From assembly GCF_000427095.1 (NCBI RefSeq), contig NC_021487.1, forward strand, positions 186,001 to 250,000: a DNA stretch of 64,000 nt, in the 5' to 3' direction. Source of the DNA: Chthonomonas calidirosea T49 (GTDB lineage Bacteria; Armatimonadota; Chthonomonadetes; Chthonomonadales; Chthonomonadaceae). Position 1 is the stretch's first letter. Every line of letters starts with the position of its first letter. Position numbers and translations under genes: made by a program. This document shows, piece after piece, positions 42,383-50,126 of this stretch. The notes beneath the pieces were generated by a model. That model made no database searches. It saw only the letters and a list, made by a program, of their open reading frames with translations, and was not told the origin of the DNA.

Positions 42383-43717
42383 ATGACAAAGAAGGTTGCT
42401 GTGGCTATCCTTTTGAGTTGGATGCTGAGCCTCCTCTTTTCTGATGGGAAGGCCCTTGGGGCATCTGCTTTTGTAGCGGGTGCAGCAAGCGTCAACATCA
42501 CACCCGTTGGCGCTGCGGTCAGGGTGCCATTAGGAGGATATGCCGCTCGCAAGGGGGCTCTGGCGATGGGGGTGCATGACCCCGTTTTCGCCCGTGCTTT
42601 AGTGCTTGGTAGCGGAGGTCAGCTTGTCGCCATTGTCTCGGTAGATCTCTGCTTTTTACCTTCGGGCATCGTGCAGGCCGTAGCACAAGACCTACGGCAG
42701 ATGAGGTTGGTCGAGTTAACCGGTAGCCATCTGTTCTTGGCGGCTACGCATACTCACAGCGCTCCCGATCCTCTGGCAATGGACCCTGCCAATACCTTTA
42801 CGCAGCCCAAAGGTTGGAGCTGTTTTAATCCGCAGCTTCTTCGTTGGACGGCATATCACATTGCGCTTGCTGTGAAACAGGCGTATGAGAATCGCGTGCC
42901 GGCACTTCTAGGCTACACCACAACTGAGGTAGAAGGACTGAATCGCAATCGGCGTGACGACCCGGTGTTGGACAGGCAGTTGACGGTGCTGCGCGTTGTT
43001 CGTCGGAAAGATTTACGCTCGATTGCCGAATTGGTAGTATTTGCTTCCCATCCAACCATTTACACAGCGAAGATGCTAGAAATCTCCGCAGACTGGCCTG
43101 GAGTTATGGAACAGGCGATTGAGAAGCGCTACGGGGGCGTCTGTCTGTTTTTGAACGGCGCAGAAGGCGATGCCGCTCCTCCAGATTCGCGGGGGCTCAC
43201 GGAGGAGCAAGCAGTTGAACAGTATGGGAAGGCCATGGCTGCTGCGGTTCTACGGCTTATTCCCACTATCGTTTACGACGTGCCGGTGCCGGTAAAAGCT
43301 TGGCAAACCTCCGTGATATTGCCAAGACGCCAACCAAATGGTCTTTATCTGGCTGCTGCAGGGAGTTTAGGGATCTCCATTCCTGATGCTCAAAACAGGG
43401 TGAGGCAGCTCATGCCGTCTACCACAACAATATCCTTTGTTTGTATTCATCGGCTGCTACTTATCGGCATGCCTTGTGAGCCTACAGGCGCTCTGGGAGT
43501 AGCCCTGAGGCGTGAGGCGGAGGAAAAGGGATATCATCGGGTTGCCATAGTGGCTCTCGTTAACGACTGGTTGGCCTACGCACTTACTGCGAAACAGTAC
43601 CAGCATGGAGGCTATGAGGCGGGCATGTCGTTTTACGGCCCTCAACTAGGAGACGTTCTCGAGCGAGCTGTATCGAGGGGATTATCGCAGGAAAGAAACT
43701 CCTCAGCGGAGCAGTAG
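42383..43717 (+). CDS. Exported neutral/alkaline ceramidase-like hydrolase
   Basis: A 444-residue secreted protein with an N-terminal signal (about 1-27). It has the family core A-G-A-A-S-V-N-I-T-P, then L-G-G-Y-A-A-R, the metal-binding T-H-T-H-S-A-P at 122-128, and later L-N-G-A-E-G-D-A-A-P. It is shorter than true neutral ceramidases (about 650-700 residues) and lacks the C-terminal immunoglobulin-like domain, as in many bacterial family members whose substrate is unknown. ATG 42383 has GAGGAG 7 nt upstream and is preferred to GTG 42368. It likely acts on an N-acyl or amide bond outside the cytoplasm, possibly in this sugar-use locus. Confidence 0.8.
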   Translation: MTKKVAVAILLSWMLSLLFSDGKALGASAFVAGAASVNITPVGAAVRVPLGGYAARKGALAMGVHDPVFARALVLGSGGQLVAIVSVDLCFLPSGIVQAVAQDLRQMRLVELTGSHLFLAATHTHSAPDPLAMDPANTFTQPKGWSCFNPQLLRWTAYHIALAVKQAYENRVPALLGYTTTEVEGLNRNRRDDPVLDRQLTVLRVVRRKDLRSIAELVVFASHPTIYTAKMLEISADWPGVMEQAIEKRYGGVCLFLNGAEGDAAPPDSRGLTEEQAVEQYGKAMAAAVLRLIPTIVYDVPVPVKAWQTSVILPRRQPNGLYLAAAGSLGISIPDAQNRVRQLMPSTTTISFVCIHRLLLIGMPCEPTGALGVALRREAEEKGYHRVAIVALVNDWLAYALTAKQYQHGGYEAGMSFYGPQLGDVLERAVSRGLSQERNSSAEQ

Positions 43718-44512
43718 GGTAAGGCACTTTGCAGCTCCTCCTGCCTTAAGGAACTCCGACATCTCCACGGCATAGCACACGAAACCTCTCTGTTGCAGTG
43801 CATCTGTTAGTTGGGGGCAACCGGTCGGCAAAACAACTTGGTGGCCTATCACCACGGCGTTACAGGCGAAGCGTAAGGCCTCCTCTTCACAGACGGGAAT
43901 GGTTTCAAAGTTGTTTTCGATAACCGTTCGGGCATAATCATCGAAAGCTTCGGGATAGTAGGCGACCAGATGGGCTTCGAGAGGTAGGAAGCAGGTGTCG
44001 AGATGATACCATCGGTCATCTACGAGTTCTAAGGAAAGGACAGGCAGGCCCAGGGTGTCGGCGAGCCAACGATGGGAACAGATATCGCTCCGTTTGAGGT
44101 AGCCAGCCGCAAGCACATCTCCTACAAACAGCGCATCGCCCTCTCCTTCGAAATGGCAATTGGATGGCGGGGTTATTACCTGATATCCCTGTTGTTCAAA
44201 CCAGGTTCGGAAGTAAGCTACTTCGGGCTGACGTTGCGGGTATCGAAACTGGGAAAGCAGCGCTTTCCCTTCGTAAACGAGGCCGGCGTTTGCTGTGAAC
44301 ACCATGTCGGGACATTCGGGTGGCTGTGGAATCAGATGGACGGTAAGGCCTATTTTAGTGGCCAGCACTTGATAGAGCGCATCCCACTGTTTAGCAGCAA
44401 GAGATCGATCGGGTCGGTTTTCAAGATGCATCCATGGGTTGATCTCATAGCAGACGTCGTAGGCCGTAGGTGGGCACATTAAAACCTGGTGGATAGTAGA
44501 GGCAGCGGTCAT
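43703..44512 (-). CDS. Arginine dihydrolase / amidinotransferase-family guanidine hydrolase
   Basis: A 269-residue enzyme of the arginine deiminase/dimethylargininase superfamily. Conserved features are F-T-A-N-A-G (Asn75), F-E-G-E-G-D-A (120s), Y-H-L-D-T-C-F (His170) and the C-terminal nucleophile Cys263 in G-G-A-A-K-C-L. The sequence resembles the N-terminal domain of cyanobacterial AgrE/ArgZ, which converts arginine to ornithine, ammonia and CO2. The preceding gene is a TIGR00300 protein equivalent to the C-terminal domain of the same enzyme, with a 4-nt overlap. This makes arginine dihydrolase more likely than dimethylargininase. The superfamily is certain; the reaction is inferred. Confidence 0.82.
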   Translation of the reverse strand: MTAASTIHQVLMCPPTAYDVCYEINPWMHLENRPDRSLAAKQWDALYQVLATKIGLTVHLIPQPPECPDMVFTANAGLVYEGKALLSQFRYPQRQPEVAYFRTWFEQQGYQVITPPSNCHFEGEGDALFVGDVLAAGYLKRSDICSHRWLADTLGLPVLSLELVDDRWYHLDTCFLPLEAHLVAYYPEAFDDYARTVIENNFETIPVCEEEALRFACNAVVIGHQVVLPTGCPQLTDALQQRGFVCYAVEMSEFLKAGGAAKCLTLLLR

Positions 44513-45741
44513 TTCACGACTTTGACGTTTGGCAGTTGAGCTGCCAGTTCTTTAAGGAAGAATTCGCAGTCGGTTACGAGGCCAAACGCCTGATGGGTTC
44601 CCCGATCCATCAGTTTAATAACCGTATCTGGGTCGGAGTCGACACAGAGGGTACGAACGGAGGCAGGCAGGAGATTACCGGTTGCCACCGAATGAAGGGT
44701 GGTTGCTACCATGATGGCAACGCCGACTCCGCGTACATGTTGGCGCATCTTATCTTGGGCTTCGACAACGTCGGTGATGACGTCGGGCAGGGGGCCGTCG
44801 TCACGAATAGAACCGGCTAACACGAAGGGGGTATTTGTGGTGATACAGGCGTGCATAATGCCGGATCGAAGAAAGCCTGCTTCAACCGCGTGACGGATAG
44901 AGCCATAGGCCCTTATAGCGTTGATGGCACGCAGATGGTTTTCATGGCCATGAGGCATGGCCGTTCCAGTGGCGATCTCGACTCCTAAAGAGGTACCGAA
45001 AAGCGCTCCCTCGATATCGTGGGCAGCCAACGCATTACCTGCGAAAAGCACGTCTATCCATCCTGCACGAATGATGGCTTCGAGGTAGTGGCCGGCACCT
45101 GTGTGGATGATAGCCGGGCCACCCACAAACAGAATTTTCTTTCCCTCCTGTCGCGTCTCTTTCATCGCGTGCACGATAGCGGCGACGACGCGCTCTTTTG
45201 GACGTTCGGTGGAGACATCGCTCCCCATAAAGCTAAACACATCGTCCGGTTCTCGCCGTTCAACAGGGGTAACGCGCACACCGGTATCACCAACAACGAC
45301 GAGTTCCCCTTCACGCACATGATGCATGGGGGTACAACGTGCGATGGGCGTACCCTCCTTGTGTTCGACGACGATGGCGCAATCCATCTCAATGAACTGC
45401 ACGGGGATCCATTCGTTACCTAGTCGCACGTGGGTTTCGAGATTGGTTGTGGCGTAGAAGCCTTCGGGAAGCACACCATCCTTCGGGGCAGGCACCAATC
45501 GGACCTCTCCCGCTGTGCGCTCCGTGCCATGTTGGCCGGTTGCATGAAGGATGCGTTCCAGCGTTTCATTATCTGGAGCACTGATCTCTATCTCAGCATG
45601 ACTCGGATCGGAGCGTGTTGCGCCCATTTGAAAGCGCAGCACACGATATTCACCCCCCTCTTTGAGGATGATGTCGAGGACTTTTGAGAGGGTGAGCGAG
45701 TCGATAATATGTCCATCTAGGCGAACGATCTCAGAGGGCAT
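44509..45741 (-). CDS. TIGR00300-family (LOR/SDH) ornithine cyclodeaminase-like protein
   Basis: A 410-residue protein starting at ATG 45741; the TTG at 45771 overlaps the upstream gene and is disfavoured. The N-terminal half is the LOR/SDH-type domain (E-I-V-R-L-D-G-H-I-I-D-S at the start). The C-terminal half is a Rossmann-like NAD-binding domain with F-V-G-G-P-A-I-I-H-T-G-A and L-F-A-G-N-A-L-A-x-H-D-I-E. In archaea and as the C-terminal domain of cyanobacterial AgrE this family converts ornithine to proline with release of ammonia. Next to an arginine dihydrolase it completes an arginine to ornithine to proline route. Confidence 0.82.
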   Translation of the reverse strand: MPSEIVRLDGHIIDSLTLSKVLDIILKEGGEYRVLRFQMGATRSDPSHAEIEISAPDNETLERILHATGQHGTERTAGEVRLVPAPKDGVLPEGFYATTNLETHVRLGNEWIPVQFIEMDCAIVVEHKEGTPIARCTPMHHVREGELVVVGDTGVRVTPVERREPDDVFSFMGSDVSTERPKERVVAAIVHAMKETRQEGKKILFVGGPAIIHTGAGHYLEAIIRAGWIDVLFAGNALAAHDIEGALFGTSLGVEIATGTAMPHGHENHLRAINAIRAYGSIRHAVEAGFLRSGIMHACITTNTPFVLAGSIRDDGPLPDVITDVVEAQDKMRQHVRGVGVAIMVATTLHSVATGNLLPASVRTLCVDSDPDTVIKLMDRGTHQAFGLVTDCEFFLKELAAQLPNVKVVK

Positions 45742-45751
45742 CCGTCTCTCT

Positions 45752-48223
45752 CTATTGAACTTTAATAACAAAATCGGTTGTTAGAATTTTACCTTCATGT
45801 TGGAACTGCGTCCAAATTTTGTAGATGCCAGGTTTAGACAGCAGAACATGAAACTGAACCGTTGGGCCGTAGTGCTTTTTACCCACTTCCAAAGGGTGAG
45901 AATGGCAATAACCCATGGTGTCTTGACTGATAACCACACAGTGTCCGGCCGCACCAAGGTAGGGTTGAAGATCGGTTACGGGTAGGCCATTTTTCCAAAT
46001 GGTGTAGGTAAGTACGGTTTCATCGCGCCAAGAGGGGTGGCTCGGAGTCATAAGCATCTGCACGCGATAAGGCCCAAATACCTTTGCTTGTGCCGGCGTC
46101 AGCAAAAGCGGCTTAGGAGGTGGAGGGCTACCAACGACGTGAACCGGGATGCGAAATACCTGATTTCTATCCCCAAATGGGGTAATGTCGGCAAAGAGCA
46201 GGAAATTGCCGGCAAAGGGAAAAGCATAGTCTATAAGCAGTGTGCCGTTGGGCTGTAGTTGCGGGTGAATATGGTCGAAGAAAGAGAGGTCTTGGCTTAC
46301 CACAATAAGGTGCATCTTTTTTTCGTGGACGGTTGCAAGGTTATGAAGAATTTGCCCTTGGTAGCGCGGCGTAAAGACCAAGCGTACGAGCTGATCAGGC
46401 CGAGGAGATGAGATGGGGTTGAGTTGTGCATGTTGGGTGGGAAGGAGTAGTTGACCCGCCTCGGCATTGGCGCGAATGGTATCTTCCGATACAGCTTGTG
46501 GCCGCTTCGAGGAAGTAAGAAGGGCTTGAGGAGATGAAGGAAGAGATGGACTAGAGAGCATGGCGAAGTCGAGCGTGTAGCCTGGGTCGTGCAGCACTCC
46601 CCAAGGGCGCGGTGGTTTGTTTGGTTCTAAAGGCATGCCACATAGAGGACAAAAGCCAGGGTGAGTGGCTCCCACGTTTGAATGCATGGGACAGACATAG
46701 GGCAAGTAGCTGTGCGGAAAAGCCGCATTGTGGTCTATCCACGGCTCGAAGTCGGCGATGAGCGGCGCTGCGGTCGGAGGGCGATCGGAAGGCCAGAGCA
46801 GTGCTCGTGGTTCGAAGAAGGTGACGTTATGCAAAAAAGTGGCGACGCCCGTGTAATGGCTAAGGTCGGCATTTGTGGGATGTAGCTTGAGCGCTGTGGT
46901 GTCACCACCAATTTTAATAACGAGTTGGGCGCTATAGACCTTAATGGGGTAGGGGAGATCGTTGCTCTGATGATAAAGGTAGAGATCGAAGCGTTGTGTG
47001 TCCGGGTTATAGGTCAACTCGGCGCGTTCATGACCTAGGGGCGCTACAAGGCCGTGATGAGGGGCCGAGCGGCTTAGGTGTCCATAGCCTAAGAACCAAG
47101 GAAGCCCTTCATTGTAGTTGATAAGAAGGAACGCCTCGAACATCATAAGACAGGGGTAGGCGATGGCTAGACTGCGGGTAACCCGTGTCGGAGCAGTAAG
47201 AGGAAAGCTTTGCTTCTGTTTCTGTTGTAGGTGGTCTTCTGCTAACTTAACGGCGCCGATGAGCAGGGCAACAAACCCCATGACGGTATGATGGATATAG
47301 ACCCCTGCAGCTACATTCGCATAGGGTGCATTGGAGTGAACGTGGGTAAAAAGCAAGGCTCCCCCTACCAAGGCGAAAACGGCCAGCAGGCGGTGTTGAG
47401 GTTCTTTTCCAATTTTAGCGACCTGCTGACGTTTGAGTAGTCCATGTAATCCCATAGCAATCATGAGGACGGCGTAGATTTTGTGCATTAAAACCTCTTT
47501 GTCGGTGAGGGGGCGGAATGGGTGAACATGGTAGAGGGGCCAGGAATCCTGATCGCTAAAAATAAGGAGGAAAACACCACCGGCAAGAAATAGCAACGGA
47601 GCCAACCGGCGTACCTGACTGCCCCATTCGGGAGAGAGAAGATCGATAAGTAGCATTAGGGAGAGTATGAGTACCAACCAGCCGAAGATATGGTGCATCA
47701 TGTCGGAGTAGAAAATGGCGGATTGCGTCTGGTGTTGTAGTAGAATGGCGAGGTCCTCATGTGTAGGAGTTGGGGCGATACCTGGAACCTGTACAGCTGC
47801 GGCATGGTGGTAGACAAGCATAGCACCGAGATGGCCTGTATAACCCAGTAGCGCGCAGCAAGCAACCGCAAAGATGAGGTAGATGGCCATGGCGCTACGT
47901 CGCGTGCTGATACCTAGAAACAGCCGTGCGGCGGCAAGGAAAACGAACGACCAGCTGGTGATAGTAGCCATCAGCTCATGATATTCCATGGGATCTTGAG
48001 GAACCCCATCGCGGGCCGCCCAGATTTCGGCAAAGTTACCAGCAACGAAGGCAAAGAGGGTTGCACAGGTGCCTAAAAGCAGGGTAAGTTGGGCAAATCG
48101 TGCGATGTTGGGGTTTTGTTGAAAGAAGCCGATAAGATCAAGAGCGACAGCGAAAAGGAGCAGGACGATGGGAAAATGCACAAGTGCCGGGTGTAAAAAA
48201 CCGATAAAACGTGCGATCTCCAT
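45752..48223 (-). CDS. DUF2231 membrane protein fused to heavy-metal-binding and YtkA-like domains
   Basis: An 823-residue protein. The N-terminal half has about nine hydrophobic helices and begins with the DUF2231 pattern (G-F-L-H-P-A-L-V-H-F-P-I-V-L). Histidines such as H-E-L-M and G-H-L-G-A-M lie in or near membrane segments. After a beta-rich region comes a heavy-metal-binding motif Y-V-C-P-M-H-x8-P-G-F-C-P-L-C-G-M (near 507-530), as found in copper exporters. The C-terminal 200 residues resemble YtkA/FixH-type beta domains with repeated H-x-H pairs (F-D-H-I-H-P, C-H-S-H). It is probably a copper- or heme-related envelope protein, perhaps serving the nearby oxidase operon. No single family covers the whole length. 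Confidence 0.65.
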   Translation of the reverse strand: MEIARFIGFLHPALVHFPIVLLLFAVALDLIGFFQQNPNIARFAQLTLLLGTCATLFAFVAGNFAEIWAARDGVPQDPMEYHELMATITSWSFVFLAAARLFLGISTRRSAMAIYLIFAVACCALLGYTGHLGAMLVYHHAAAVQVPGIAPTPTHEDLAILLQHQTQSAIFYSDMMHHIFGWLVLILSLMLLIDLLSPEWGSQVRRLAPLLFLAGGVFLLIFSDQDSWPLYHVHPFRPLTDKEVLMHKIYAVLMIAMGLHGLLKRQQVAKIGKEPQHRLLAVFALVGGALLFTHVHSNAPYANVAAGVYIHHTVMGFVALLIGAVKLAEDHLQQKQKQSFPLTAPTRVTRSLAIAYPCLMMFEAFLLINYNEGLPWFLGYGHLSRSAPHHGLVAPLGHERAELTYNPDTQRFDLYLYHQSNDLPYPIKVYSAQLVIKIGGDTTALKLHPTNADLSHYTGVATFLHNVTFFEPRALLWPSDRPPTAAPLIADFEPWIDHNAAFPHSYLPYVCPMHSNVGATHPGFCPLCGMPLEPNKPPRPWGVLHDPGYTLDFAMLSSPSLPSSPQALLTSSKRPQAVSEDTIRANAEAGQLLLPTQHAQLNPISSPRPDQLVRLVFTPRYQGQILHNLATVHEKKMHLIVVSQDLSFFDHIHPQLQPNGTLLIDYAFPFAGNFLLFADITPFGDRNQVFRIPVHVVGSPPPPKPLLLTPAQAKVFGPYRVQMLMTPSHPSWRDETVLTYTIWKNGLPVTDLQPYLGAAGHCVVISQDTMGYCHSHPLEVGKKHYGPTVQFHVLLSKPGIYKIWTQFQHEGKILTTDFVIKVQ

Positions 48224-48292
48224 GAGCGATTCACTCCGAAGCGTGCTGTGATTCAGTGGAAAACAGTGAGGAAATGGCTACTAGTTTAGCGT

Positions 48293-48880
48293 TTATCGGA
48301 GGCGCGAAGTTCCCGGCTCTTCGATAGGGAGGCCTTGACGGCAGAGAGGACATTCATCGGGCGCATAGGAGGGGGATTCGACCGTCAGTAGGGCTTCGAG
48401 GCGATAACCTAAATTAATGGTCCCTCCACTGCGATCCACAAGCACTGCCACACCCACGATGTTAGCCTGGTGTCTTTGTGCCAGCTCGATACACTCACGG
48501 GTAGCACCGCCGGTGGTCATAACGTCGTCTACAATAAGGGTATGCGTGTTGGGTGGCAGTACAAGCCCACGGCGCAGACAGCGTATACCCTGTTCTTTTT
48601 CCGCATAGAGCGCGCGTGTGTGCAGCTGTCGCGCCACCTCATAAGCCAGGAGAATGCCTCCTGTGGTGGGGCCGAGGACAACGTCTACCGTGTTATGGCG
48701 GAAGCGTCGGGCTATTTCGGCACAAAGCGTTTGAACATGTTCAGGATATTGCAATACCCAAAACTTTTCCCAATACTCATTGCTATGGCGCCCCGAAGAG
48801 AGAAGAAAGTGGCCTGTCCGTAAAGCGCCAACTTGGAGAAATATTTCACGGACTTTTTCTGGAGACAATCCTGCTTCCAT
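48293..48880 (-). CDS. pyrE: Orotate phosphoribosyltransferase
   Basis: A 195-residue pyrimidine enzyme that joins orotate and PRPP to give OMP. The PRPP loop is V-D-D-V-M-T-T-G-G (117-125), the N-terminal part has G-A-L-R-T-G-H-F-L-L-S-S-G-R-H-S, and the C-terminus carries C-P-L-C-x-x-G-x-P, common in this subgroup. The start at 48880 is only about 4 nt from the predicted transcription start, so the mRNA may be nearly leaderless. No other pyr genes are close. Confidence 0.93.
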   Translation of the reverse strand: MEAGLSPEKVREIFLQVGALRTGHFLLSSGRHSNEYWEKFWVLQYPEHVQTLCAEIARRFRHNTVDVVLGPTTGGILLAYEVARQLHTRALYAEKEQGIRCLRRGLVLPPNTHTLIVDDVMTTGGATRECIELAQRHQANIVGVAVLVDRSGGTINLGYRLEALLTVESPSYAPDECPLCRQGLPIEEPGTSRLR

Positions 48881-48890
48881 AGGTGAGCTC

Positions 48891-48919
48891 AGTATACCCT
48901 ATCTAACCTCTGATGAAAA
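48891..48919 (-). promoter_or_regulatory. Promoter of pyrE
   Basis: On the minus strand TTTTCA (48914-48919) is followed by 17 nt and TATACT (48891-48896). The -10 is strong and the -35 matches four of six. The predicted start is near 48884, directly at the ATG at 48880. Confidence 0.65.
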
Positions 48920-49090
48920 CGACCCCCAATCCAGGGAAGGCCTATGAGTACCCTCGCTGCACGCAGGTTTTGTGGGACGCTTGTGCCGTGTAGATATTGA
49001 AAAAGCGGTGTATGGGGTAAAATGATGTTCGGTTTCCGATGTGGTTTTTTCAAAAGATCACGGAGGAGAGACCGAAAATCTTATGAGGGG

Positions 49091-49119
49091 TTGCGATCGC
49101 TTCGGCGATGTGCTATACT
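49091..49119 (+). promoter_or_regulatory. Promoter of the act-cox respiratory operon
   Basis: TTGCGA (49091-49096), a 17-nt spacer, and TATACT (49114-49119). Transcription would start near 49126, about 215 nt before the actA ATG. The -35 box overlaps a palindromic GCGATCGC. Confidence 0.75.
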
Positions 49120-49197
49120 AGTATGGTTCGAGCAAGAGACCGCTAGGCCCCTTGTAGAGCTGTACAAAGCAATATCCCACCGATGAGGAACAGCTGA

Positions 49198-49221
49198 ATG
49201 TGGGTTATATCCGTCCCACAT
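49198..49221 (+). promoter_or_regulatory. Inverted repeat 1 in the act leader
   Basis: ATGTGGG (49198-49204) and CCCACAT (49215-49221) form a perfect 7-bp stem with a 10-nt loop within the transcribed leader. It is not followed by a T-run, so it is not an intrinsic terminator. Confidence 0.45.
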
Positions 49222-49282
49222 TGTGAAAAAATGCACAAAGTGCGATTCGCAAAGAGAGCGGTAACGTGGGTGTATCGTTGTT

Positions 49283-49309
49283 TGGCTAGGTGTGGATTTT
49301 ACCTAGCCA
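49283..49309 (+). promoter_or_regulatory. Inverted repeat 2 just before the actA ribosome site
   Basis: TGGCTAGGT (49283-49291) and ACCTAGCCA (49301-49309) are perfect 9-bp arms around a 9-nt loop, ending about 20 nt before the AGGGAG ribosome site of actA. It could be an mRNA stability or translation-control hairpin, or an operator. Confidence 0.5.
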
Positions 49310-49340
49310 GTGCGGATCGAAATAGACAGGGAGTGTACTG

Positions 49341-50087
49341 ATGGCTCAACTCTTCCATCCGGCTGCGAACACAGTTGCGCGTGTGATGGTGCTTTGCGCT
49401 TTCACCGGCCCTATTGTGGCACTGCTTGTGGGTAGTGCGATCACGCGCTCCTCATTCAACACGAATGTAGGTGTGCCGCTCGCTCAGCCGGTTCCTTTTA
49501 GTCACGAGCATCATGCAGTAGAGCTTGGTATAGACTGTCGTTATTGTCATACCGATGTAGAGCGATCGCCCAATCCTGGGCTGCCCTCTTCGGAGATCTG
49601 TATGTCGTGTCATTCGCAGATTTGGACCGACAGTCCGCTTCTGAAACCGGTGCGTGATAGCTATCGTGAAAACAAACCTCTCGTGTGGAATCAGGTGAAC
49701 TGGGTTCCGAGGTTCGTTTATTTCCCGCATGATATCCATGTGGCACGCGGTATCAGCTGTAACAACTGCCACGGTCCCATACAGAAGATGATGATTACCT
49801 ATAAAGGCAAAGCTTTCTTTATGGTCTTTTGTCTTAACTGCCACCGTCAGCCCGAGAAGTTTTTAGCACCTCCTCAGTTTGTGTGGCAGCTCTATCAAGA
49901 CATTCAACGCTATGGCGATAGAGTGGATCCAACCGGTAAAGACGGTCTAACGCCACGTGAATATGCGCTTGCGGAGGGTAAGTACTACGAAAATCAAGGG
50001 GCTGACCTAGTGGAGGGGGAGCGTCTTAAGAAGGAGTATCATATCCACACCGTTCAGATTACCAACTGCTCTGTCTGTCATCACTAA
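49341..50087 (+). CDS. actA: Alternative Complex III subunit A, pentaheme cytochrome c
   Basis: A 248-residue periplasmic multiheme protein anchored by one N-terminal helix (about 13-35). Five C-x-x-C-H heme sites are visible: C-R-Y-C-H (66-70), C-M-S-C-H (87-91), C-N-N-C-H (140-144), C-L-N-C-H (164-168) and C-S-V-C-H (243-247), the exact number of ActA. It passes electrons from the quinol site of ACIII toward a soluble or fused cytochrome c. It is the first gene of an uninterrupted plus-strand operon of about 13.4 kb. Confidence 0.95.
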   Translation: MAQLFHPAANTVARVMVLCAFTGPIVALLVGSAITRSSFNTNVGVPLAQPVPFSHEHHAVELGIDCRYCHTDVERSPNPGLPSSEICMSCHSQIWTDSPLLKPVRDSYRENKPLVWNQVNWVPRFVYFPHDIHVARGISCNNCHGPIQKMMITYKGKAFFMVFCLNCHRQPEKFLAPPQFVWQLYQDIQRYGDRVDPTGKDGLTPREYALAEGKYYENQGADLVEGERLKKEYHIHTVQITNCSVCHH

Positions 50088-50126
50088 TAGCGGGCAGGCG
50101 AACTTGGTGGAGATTAGGTGGAAAGA

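Larger units (their letters stand above)
48920..49340. other. Intergenic region between pyrE and the act-cox operon
   Basis: This stretch of about 420 nt has no coding frame that I believe. It holds the act-cox promoter (49091-49119) and an untranslated leader of about 215 nt with two stable inverted repeats (49198-49221 and 49283-49309). The first 170 nt beyond the pyrE promoter show no recognisable feature. Confidence 0.6.

Noticed and set aside
49091..49108. GCGATCGC palindrome near the act promoter as a regulator site
   Set aside because: An 8-bp palindrome of this kind is common by chance or as a genome-wide repeat and is not supported by a second copy here.
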